Below, one piece after another: positions 12,796-19,696 of a stretch of DNA of 64,000 bases (within the stretch, counting starts at the first letter, position 1; each line of letters opens with the position of its first letter). This DNA is from CAVVAH01 sp963746175 (GTDB lineage Bacteria; Actinomycetota; Actinomycetes; JACCUZ01), in the NCBI GenBank assembly GCA_963746175.1, contig CAVVAH010000001.1, forward strand, positions 682,001-746,000, in the 5' to 3' direction. Position numbers and translations under genes: made by a program. The notes beneath the pieces were generated by a model. That model was given only the letters and a program-made list of their open reading frames with translations, made no database searches and had not been told where the DNA came from.

Positions 12796-13776
12796 ATGGG
12801 CATCGCACCGCCGGGCCCGGCCCAGGAGCCGACCGTGACCACGCAGCGTGTCGTCGACCGCACCCGGCCCCAGGTGACGAAGGACGAGCGACCAGGAGAC
12901 GTGGCTGACGAGACGTCGGCCAGCTGGCGCGTCCTCACCACTCACGCCACCCAGCTCGGCGCCCTGGGAGTCGGCCTCTTCCTGCTGATGAAGACCTACA
13001 GCGTGTCCCGGTACTCCCTGACGACTGCCTCGGCACTGCTCACAGCGGCCCCCGTCGGCGTCATCCTGGGGACGCTGACGTCGTACGAGTACATGCTGTG
13101 GCCGCTGCTGAGCGTCGCTGCCGGTCTGGAGGCGGCGCGGCTCTGGAGCCGGGAAGGGCTCTCGGTCGCCTGCCTGGGCGCCGCCGGCCTGTCGGCCGCC
13201 TCGGCCCTGCTGTCGCTCCCGCTCTACCTGGTGATCGGAGCGGTCGCGGTGGTCGCGGCGTGCCTGCTCCAGGCCGGGCTGGCGAGGGTCGTGGTCCGCG
13301 ACGGCGCGACACCCCCGGCCTGGCTGCCGTCCCGCTACACAGCGGTGCGCTCCCTCTTCGTCGCCGTCACCATCGTGCTGCTCACGGTGTCGCTGCCCAA
13401 CGCCTGGTTGCCGGCCGAGATCGTCGTCTTCCACGGCGCGGACGGTGAGCGGCGGGTCGTCGTCGGTCACGTGGTGGGGTCCGGCGACGGGTGGATGACC
13501 GTGCTCCGCGGCGGCGACCGCGGCCTGACCCGGGTGCCGGCGGACAACGTGGCGGCTCGGCGCGTCTGCCACCTCGGCGGCGCCCAGCCGAAGGCCAGAC
13601 GGCCGCTGGCCCTGGTGATCACCGGGAGCCCCTACGACTCGCCGAACGACGGCTGCCGGCCCCTGCTGGACTCGCTGGCGCCGGCCTGCCTGGTGGACGG
13701 CTCCTTCCCCGCCGACTTCCCGTACAGAGGGGAGGTCACGCCGTCCGACGAGTGCACGATCCGCCGGGTCGGGTGA
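12796..13776 (+). CDS. Polytopic membrane protein of unknown function
   Basis: I do not recognise this 326-residue protein. A hydrophilic N-terminus of about 50 residues is followed by about six hydrophobic segments, including GALGVGLFLLM, LLTAAPVGVILGTLT, LYLVIGAVAVVAACLLQ and SLFVAVTIVLLTVSL. The C-terminal part of about 120 residues is probably outside the membrane (from WLPAEIVVFHGADGERR onward) and contains four cysteines that could form disulfides. The ATG is preceded by GAGGGGG. It is divergent from the GGDEF-EAL gene with a 215-base spacer and convergent with the PPK2 gene (12-base gap). A surface or stress role would be a guess. Confidence 0.75.
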   Translation: MGIAPPGPAQEPTVTTQRVVDRTRPQVTKDERPGDVADETSASWRVLTTHATQLGALGVGLFLLMKTYSVSRYSLTTASALLTAAPVGVILGTLTSYEYMLWPLLSVAAGLEAARLWSREGLSVACLGAAGLSAASALLSLPLYLVIGAVAVVAACLLQAGLARVVVRDGATPPAWLPSRYTAVRSLFVAVTIVLLTVSLPNAWLPAEIVVFHGADGERRVVVGHVVGSGDGWMTVLRGGDRGLTRVPADNVAARRVCHLGGAQPKARRPLALVITGSPYDSPNDGCRPLLDSLAPACLVDGSFPADFPYRGEVTPSDECTIRRVG

Positions 13777-13788
13777 CCACGGAGGGGA

Positions 13789-14694
13789 TCAGCCGCCGGC
13801 CAGCAGCCGGGCTCGCTGCTCGGCCACGTCGTACTCGGCCGCCGGCCAGCTGACCGCCATCGCCTCGAGCTGCTCGACGAGGATGTTCATGATGGCCCAG
13901 TTCCGGTACCACTTCCGGTCCGCCGGGACGACGTACCAGGGCGCCGCGGAGGTGTTGCACCTCTCCAGGGCATCGGCGTAGGCATCGAGGAGCGGACCCC
14001 ACTCGGAGCGGGTGTCGATGTCGCCAGGGTTGAACTTCCACAGCTTGTCCGGGTTGTCGAGCCGCTCCAGCAGCCGGTCCCGGGACTCCGTCTTCGACAG
14101 GTGCAGGAAGCACTTCACGACGGTCGTGCCGTCCGCGACCAGCTTCTCCTCGAACCGGTTGATGGTGGCGTAGCGACGCTGCCAGGTGCGCGGCTCGACG
14201 AGCTCGCGGACCCGGACCACGACGACGTCCTCGTAGTGCGAGCGGTCGAAGACCCCGATCATCCCGGGCGCGGGAAGGCGCTTCCGGACCCGCCAGAGGA
14301 AGTCGTGCGACAGCTCCTCCTTGGTAGGGGCCTTGAACGAGGTGATGCTCACGCCCTGCGGGTCCACCTCCCCCACCACGTGTCGGACCGTCCCGCCCTT
14401 GCCCGAGGTGTCCATCCCCTGGAGCACGAGCAGCAGGCTCCGCGTGCCGCCGGACCTGCCCTCGGCGAAGAGCCGCTCCTGGAGGTCGGCCAGCCGCGGA
14501 CCCAGCGTCAGCAGGGCACGTTTGCCGTCGTTCTTCGAGCCGTCGAAGCCCGGTGTCGCACCGCTGTCGACGGCGGTCAGGTCGACCGGCCCCGCGGTGA
14601 GCCGCAGCAGGTCGCTCACCCGGGCGCCGTCCGGCCGCGCCTCTTCGGTCGCCTTCGCGGACGTCTTGCCCTTCTTGGGACCGGTCTTCGGCAT
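13789..14694 (-). CDS. ppk2: Polyphosphate kinase 2 family phosphotransferase
   Basis: A 301-residue PPK2 enzyme, which moves phosphate between polyphosphate and nucleotides. The Walker A motif is GMDTSGKGGT (93-102), followed by SITSFKAPTKEELSHDFLWR and the Walker B region GVFDRSHYEDVVVVRV. Single-domain PPK2 proteins of this length may phosphorylate AMP, ADP or GDP; the subclass cannot be fixed by eye. The ATG used (MPKTGPKKGK) gives the family length; the frame is open 45 codons further upstream but that stretch overlaps the start region of treZ. It is divergent from treZ with 97 bases between. Confidence 0.9.
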   Translation of the reverse strand: MPKTGPKKGKTSAKATEEARPDGARVSDLLRLTAGPVDLTAVDSGATPGFDGSKNDGKRALLTLGPRLADLQERLFAEGRSGGTRSLLLVLQGMDTSGKGGTVRHVVGEVDPQGVSITSFKAPTKEELSHDFLWRVRKRLPAPGMIGVFDRSHYEDVVVVRVRELVEPRTWQRRYATINRFEEKLVADGTTVVKCFLHLSKTESRDRLLERLDNPDKLWKFNPGDIDTRSEWGPLLDAYADALERCNTSAAPWYVVPADRKWYRNWAIMNILVEQLEAMAVSWPAAEYDVAEQRARLLAGG

Positions 14695-14791
14695 GTCCAA
14701 GATCGTCGCAGAGACGACGGCACCAGGCCAGGGGCCGAGTGGGCCGGCCGCGGCCGGTTCGGCACGAGGTGGCTGGGTAGGTTCGTCCGCC

Positions 14792-16555
14792 GTGGCGACG
14801 CTCGAGGTGTGGGCTCCGTCCGCGACCACCGTCGCGGCCCTGGTCGACGACGTCCGGGTGCCGCTGGCTGCTGCCGGCGGCGGGTGGTGGAACGTCGACG
14901 TTCCTGCCGCCGGGCACGGCGCCGACTACGGCTTCCTGCTCGACGAGGACGGGACACCGCTGCCCGACCCGCGCTCCCGCTGGCAGCCGCACGGCGTGCA
15001 CGGTCGGTCCCGCCTCTACGACCACGACCGGTTCGCCTGGTCCGACCACGGGTGGCGCGGCGTCCAGCTGGCCGGCTCGCTCGTCTACGAGCTGCACGTC
15101 GGCACCTTCACCGAGGCGGGGACGCTGGACTCCGCGGTCGACCACCTCGACCACCTCGTCGACCTCGGCATCGACCTGGTCGAGCTGATGCCGGTGGCCG
15201 CGTTCCCCGGCCGCCACGGCTGGGGCTACGACGCGGTGCACCCGTACGCCGTCCACGCGCCGTACGGCGGGCCGGACGCGCTGAAGCGCTTCGTGGACGC
15301 CTGTCACCGCCGCGGCCTCGGTGTCTGCCTGGACGTCGTCTACAACCACCTCGGACCGTCCGGCAACTACCTGCCGCGGTTCGGGCCGTACTTCTCCGAC
15401 CGGCACGCGACGCCGTGGGGTGCCGGGGTGAACCTCGACGACGACGGCAGCACCGAGGTGCGCCGCTGGATCGTCGACAACGCCCTCATGTGGCTGCGCG
15501 ACTTCCACGTCGACGCCCTGCGCCTGGACGCTGTGCACGCCCTCGAGGACGACTCCCCGGTCCACGTCCTCGCCCAGCTCTCCCGCGAGGTCGATGCCCT
15601 CTCGACCGCCGTACGACGGCCGCTGTCGCTGGTCGCGGAGTCCGACCTCAACCAGCCGGCCACCGTCACGCCCGTCGAGTCCGGCGGCCTCGGGATGACC
15701 GCGCAGTGGAGCGACGACTTCCACCACGCCCTGCACGCCCTGCTCACCGGCGAGAGCCAGGGCTACTACGGCGACTTCGCCTCCGACCCGTGGACCGCGC
15801 TGCAGCGGACGCTCACCGGTGCCTTCTTCCACGCGGGCACCCGGTCGACGTTCCGCGGCGGCGACTGGGGCGCGCCGGTGGACCCGGCGCGGATCCCCGG
15901 GTGGCGCTTCCTCGGCTACGCCCAGACCCACGACCAGGTCGGCAACCGGGCGACGGGCGACCGGCTCGCGTCGTCACTGTCCCCCGGCGCCGCCCGGATC
16001 GCCGCTGCTCTCGTCCTCACGTCGCCGTTCACCCCGATGCTCTTCATGGGCGAGGAGTGGTCGGCCTCGACGCCGTGGCAGTACTTCACCTCTCACGAGG
16101 AGCCCGAGCTGGCCGAGGCGGTCCGCGCCGGCCGACGCCGTGAGTTCGCCGCGCACGGCTGGGCCGAGGAGGACGTCCCGGACCCGCAGTCCGAGGCGAC
16201 GGTCGCCGCGTCGACGCTCGACTGGACCGAGCTCGGTCGACCTGCGCACGCCCGGATGCTGGACTGGCACCGCGATCTCGTCGCGCTGCGCCGCGCGGAG
16301 CCCTGGCTGTCCGACCCGCGGCTCGACCTGGTGTCCGTCTGGTACGACGCCGAGGCCAGGCTGCTGGTCGTCACCCGCGGTCCGCTGCGTGTGGTGTGCA
16401 ACCTCGCCGCCGGTGCCCAGCCGGTGCCGTTGGACCAGCCGGTGGACTCGGTGCTGCTCGCGTCCTGGGATGCCGGGGTGGTCGCCCAGGGCGCGCCGTT
16501 CATGCTGCCCGGGGAGTCGGTCGCCGTCGTCCGCGTGGCAGGCTCGGGCGCATGA
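14792..16555 (+). CDS. treZ: Malto-oligosyltrehalose trehalohydrolase TreZ
   Basis: A 587-residue GH13 enzyme that cuts maltooligosyltrehalose to release trehalose, completing the GlgX-TreY-TreZ route. Motifs: an N-terminal TreZ/branching-enzyme module (ATLEVWAPSATTV), DVVYNHLGPSGNYL, DALRLDAVHAL, LVAESDLNQP and QTHDQVGNRATGDR. The GTG start at 14792 fits the family N-terminus; open frame upstream is a shadow of ppk2. treZ usually follows treY directly, but here 4.5 kb separate them. The stop overlaps the next small gene (ATGA). Confidence 0.94.
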   Translation: MATLEVWAPSATTVAALVDDVRVPLAAAGGGWWNVDVPAAGHGADYGFLLDEDGTPLPDPRSRWQPHGVHGRSRLYDHDRFAWSDHGWRGVQLAGSLVYELHVGTFTEAGTLDSAVDHLDHLVDLGIDLVELMPVAAFPGRHGWGYDAVHPYAVHAPYGGPDALKRFVDACHRRGLGVCLDVVYNHLGPSGNYLPRFGPYFSDRHATPWGAGVNLDDDGSTEVRRWIVDNALMWLRDFHVDALRLDAVHALEDDSPVHVLAQLSREVDALSTAVRRPLSLVAESDLNQPATVTPVESGGLGMTAQWSDDFHHALHALLTGESQGYYGDFASDPWTALQRTLTGAFFHAGTRSTFRGGDWGAPVDPARIPGWRFLGYAQTHDQVGNRATGDRLASSLSPGAARIAAALVLTSPFTPMLFMGEEWSASTPWQYFTSHEEPELAEAVRAGRRREFAAHGWAEEDVPDPQSEATVAASTLDWTELGRPAHARMLDWHRDLVALRRAEPWLSDPRLDLVSVWYDAEARLLVVTRGPLRVVCNLAAGAQPVPLDQPVDSVLLASWDAGVVAQGAPFMLPGESVAVVRVAGSGA

Positions 16556-16806
16556 CGGCCCAGGGCTTCTTCGGCGCGATCCTCGTCGGGCTGGTCATCG
16601 GCGGGCTCGGCCGGCTGGTCGTGCCCGGCCGTCAGCCGATCGGCTGCCTGCTGACGATCCTGCTCGGCATCGTGGGCTCGGTCGCCGGCCTGGCCATCGC
16701 CCACGCCCTCGACGTCCACTGGTGGCTGCTCGTCCTGGTCTTCCAGGTCGCGGTCGCCGCCGCGGGCGTCGCGATCGTGGCGTCGTCGCTCCGCCACCGC
16801 CGCTGA
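16552..16806 (+). CDS. GlsB/YeaQ/YmgE-family small membrane protein
   Basis: An 84-residue protein of the transglycosylase-associated (GlsB/YeaQ/YmgE) family: three hydrophobic segments with the glycine pattern AILVGLVIGGLGRLVVPG and LLGIVGSVAGLAIA. Members are inner-membrane proteins linked to stress; no biochemical activity is established despite the family name. It starts in the treZ stop (ATGA), so it is co-translated with a trehalose gene, which suits an osmotic stress context. A paralogue lies at 23522-23794. Confidence 0.88.
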   Translation: MTAQGFFGAILVGLVIGGLGRLVVPGRQPIGCLLTILLGIVGSVAGLAIAHALDVHWWLLVLVFQVAVAAAGVAIVASSLRHRR

Positions 16807-16818
16807 GCGGCTGCTGCG

Positions 16819-17544
16819 ATGCGCCAGCTCTTCCCGACGACCGTCGACGACCTCGACCACGACGCCCTGGTCGCGGAATACCGCTACCCCGCCGACCGCC
16901 CGTGGCTGCGCGCCAACATGGTCGCGTCGCTGGACGGCTCCGCGGTCAAGGACGGCCGGTCCGGCGGCCTGGGCGGGAGCGCCGACAAGGCCGCCTTCGA
17001 CGTGCTGCGGGGCCTCGCCGACGTGGTGCTCGTCGGAGCCGGCACGGCGCGCGCCGAGGGCTATCGCGCGATGCGCCCGAAGGCGCCGTACGCCGGGCAG
17101 CGGGCCGCCGACGGGCAGCGGGCGACCGCAGTGCTCGCGCTGGTCTCCGGGAGCCTCGACCTCGACCCCGGGTCCGACCTCTTCGGCGGCGTCGAGCGCA
17201 CCGTCGTCGTCACGCATGCGGGCACCGATGCCGACGCACGCCACCGGCTGGCGGAGGTGGCAGATGTCGTCGTCGCCGGCGAACGGTCGGTCGACATCGG
17301 TGCGGCGCTCGACGAGCTCGCCGCGCGCGGCCTGCGCCGCATGCTGTGCGAGGGCGGACCGACCCTGCTGTCCGACGTCGCCGCGGCGGGTCGTCTGGAC
17401 GAGCTGTGCCTGACGCTGTCACCGCAGCTGGTCGGTGGCGACGGCACCCGCATCACCCACGGCCCCGACCTGGACACCCGCTGGACGCTCGCGCACCTGC
17501 TCGAGGAGGACGGCGTGCTGCTCAGCCGCTGGACCGCCGGCTGA
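16819..17544 (+). CDS. RibD C-terminal-type pyrimidine reductase family protein
   Basis: A 241-residue protein matching the reductase half of RibD, with the NADPH-binding fold and family stretches RPWLRANMVASLDG, VVLVGAGTARAEGY and RRMLCEGGPTLL. The deaminase half is absent. Such stand-alone proteins are common in actinobacteria and may reduce a riboflavin precursor or other pteridine- or flavin-like substrates; no other rib gene is nearby, so the substrate is open. The ATG lies 12 bases after the preceding gene. The last 23 bases overlap the convergent DoxX-like gene. Confidence 0.85.
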   Translation: MRQLFPTTVDDLDHDALVAEYRYPADRPWLRANMVASLDGSAVKDGRSGGLGGSADKAAFDVLRGLADVVLVGAGTARAEGYRAMRPKAPYAGQRAADGQRATAVLALVSGSLDLDPGSDLFGGVERTVVVTHAGTDADARHRLAEVADVVVAGERSVDIGAALDELAARGLRRMLCEGGPTLLSDVAAAGRLDELCLTLSPQLVGGDGTRITHGPDLDTRWTLAHLLEEDGVLLSRWTAG

Positions 17545-17920
17545 ACCGCGCCACCTGCACGGCCCAGGCCACCAGCGGCACCTGCACCGGCAGCCGGGCG
17601 TACGTCGCCGCCCGGTAGAGCGCTGACCGGTCGGCCGCGTCCAGCGCCATCTGCACGTTGCCCGGGAACACCGCGACGAACAGCGCCGCCGTGGCCCAGC
17701 CGGCCAGCCGCCGCGTGCGCGGGACCACCAGTCCCGCGGCGCAGGCGAGCTCGGCCGCGCCGCTCAGGTACACCAGCGCCCGCGGCTCCGGCAGCTGCGG
17801 CGGCACGATCGCCGCGAAGGTGCGCGGCACGACGAAGTGCAGCGTCCCGGTGGTCGTGAGCAGCGCGGCCAGGAGGTACGGCGACCAGCGCGCGAGGCGC
17901 CCACCGTGGACGGGGGTCAT
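17522..17920 (-). CDS. DoxX-like membrane protein
   Basis: A 132-residue protein with four predicted membrane helices (YLLAALLTTTGTLHFVV, ALVYLSGAAELACAAGLVV, ATAALFVAVFPGNVQMAL, VQVPLVAWAVQVA), matching the DoxX-like family in size and pattern. Members are membrane proteins associated with redox or thiol stress in some actinobacteria, with no defined reaction. It converges on the RibD-like gene (23-base overlap) and diverges from ligC with a 27-base gap, so the two starts must share regulatory space. Confidence 0.8.
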   Translation of the reverse strand: MTPVHGGRLARWSPYLLAALLTTTGTLHFVVPRTFAAIVPPQLPEPRALVYLSGAAELACAAGLVVPRTRRLAGWATAALFVAVFPGNVQMALDAADRSALYRAATYARLPVQVPLVAWAVQVARFSRRSSG

Positions 17921-17947
17921 GGGGCGCCTCTACCCAGGAGGGACGGC

Positions 17948-19028
17948 ATGATGGCTCTCGTGCAGCTCCCCGTGATGCCGCCCGTCGGACCGATGCTCGC
18001 CAAGGCGGTCAAAGCCGTGCCCACCGGCGACTACCTCTACGAGCCGAAGTGGGACGGCTTCCGCTGCATCGCGTTCCGCGACGGCGACGAGGTGGAGCTG
18101 GCCAGCCGCGGGCGAGAAGCCGCTCACCCGCTACTTCCCCGAGGTCGTGGAGGCGCTGCGGGCCAACCTGCCGGACCGTTGCGTCGTCGACGGCGAGGTC
18201 GTCATCATGAACGGCGACCGGCTGGACTTCGAGGCGCTGCTGCAGCGCATCCACCCGGCGAAGTCCCGAGTGGACAAGCTCGCCGCCGAGACGCCGGCGT
18301 CGTTCGTGGCGTTCGACCTGCTCGCCGTCGACGACGAGTCGCTGATGGAGACGCCGTTCGGCGAGCGACGCACCCGGCTGGAACGCGTGATGGTGGGTGC
18401 GGCCGCCCCTGTCCACCTCACGCCGTCGACCGACGACCCGTCCGTAGCGCAGCGGTGGTTCGAGGTGTTCGAGGGCGCCGGCCTCGACGGCGTGGTCGCC
18501 AAGCCGACCGGCGGCCCCTACACGCCGGACGTCCGCAGCATGGCCAAGGTCAAGCACGAGCGCACCGCCGACTGCGTCGTCGCGGGCTACCGCTGGCACA
18601 AGTCCGGCGGCGTCATCGGCTCCTTGCTGCTGGGTCTGTACGCCGACGACGGTCGGCTGCAGCACATCGGGGTGGCCGCGTCCTTCACGATGGCCCGGCG
18701 CAAGGAGCTGGTCGACGAGCTCGCGCCCTACGCCGTGACGGACCTGTCCGACCACCCTTGGCGCGAGTGGGCCGAGGCGGAGGCGCACGAGAAGGGCCGG
18801 CTGCCGGGGGCGGTCAGCCGGTGGAACTCCACCAAGGACCTGTCGTGGGTGCCGCTGCGTCCCGACCTCGTCGTCGAGGTCAAGTACGACGCGATGGAGG
18901 GCAGCAGGTTCCGCCACACGGCGCACTTCAAGCGCTGGCGGCCGGACCGCGAGCCGCAGTCCTGCACCTACGACCAGCTCGACCGCCCCGTACGCTTCGA
19001 CCTGGCCGAGATCCTCGGCACCCGCTGA
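17948..19028 (+). pseudogene. ligC: ATP-dependent DNA ligase LigC, frameshifted
   Basis: The sequence is a close relative of mycobacterial LigC, a short ATP-dependent ligase. The N-terminus LPVMPPVGPMLAKAVKAV and the adenylation motif YEPKWDGFR (Lys 34) are read in one frame to about base 18110. From there the conserved continuation (EKPLTRYFPEVVEALR, then CVVDGEVVIMNGDRL) is read in the next frame to the stop at 19028. One extra G in the GGG run 18110-18112 accounts for the break. Downstream parts of the ligase core, including LDGVVAKPTGGPY and ECHIGVAASF-like (QHIGVAASF) segments, look intact, so a sequencing error or a recent mutation is likely. A ribosome-binding site (CAGGAGGG) precedes the ATG. 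As written, only a truncated product could be made. Confidence 0.85.
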
Positions 19029-19070
19029 CCACCCGCTGACCACCTCGACGACGGAGAGGCCGAGTACCGC

Positions 19071-19554
19071 GTGTACACGATCCTGCTGCTCACGGAGACC
19101 ACCCTCGCCGAGCACGACGCGCGACGCATCGCCGAGCTGCACGGGACCGACGACGTGACCGTGCACCTGCTGGCGCCGGCCGACGCCGAGCACAACCGGC
19201 TCATCGAGGCGCTCGACGAGATCGCCCTCGGCCGGATCGGCGACGCCTTCGACGACGACGACGACGACGCGCACGCCGCAGCAGGCGGAGCTGGACGCCA
19301 TGCACGCGGTGAACGCCTCGCTGGACCTGCTCAAGGCCGCGGGTCTCGAGGCGCAGGGCTCGGTGACCGGCTCCGACCCCGTCCCCGCCGCGATCGAGGC
19401 CGCCCGCACCGACTCCTCGGACGAGATCATCGTGGTGACCCCGCCCCACCTGGTCGAGGCCGGGCTGCACCGCGACTGGGCCTCCCGGCTGCGCGACGAG
19501 CTGTCCCTGCCGGTCCTGCACATCGTCTCGGGCACCGACCGAGTCATCTCCTGA
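19071..19554 (+). pseudogene. Universal-stress-like protein gene, frameshifted
   Basis: The first part (MYTILLLTETTLAEHDARR, residues 1-19) and the second part (MHAVNASLDLLKAAGL, then SSDEIIVVTPPHLVEAG and LSLPVLHIVSGTD) together give an alpha/beta protein of about 160 residues resembling universal stress proteins. They lie in different frames: the first is followed from GTG 19071 to about 19268 (ending in a run of aspartates), the second from about 19270 to the TGA at 19554. A net gain of one base (or loss of two) near the (GAC)6 run at 19251-19268 separates them. GGAGAG precedes the GTG. Function is inferred from fold-like pattern only. It follows the equally broken ligC. Confidence 0.65.
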
Positions 19555-19696
19555 CCGCGCCGGCGCCGGGCCCGGCGGCACGACCACGGCACGAACCCGT
19601 GCAGGTGTCCCCGTCCGCGACGCCGTGACGGATACTGGGCCGACGTCCGGGCGGCTGGTCCGGCACCACCTCGCCCGACGACCCAGGGGACTGCAC

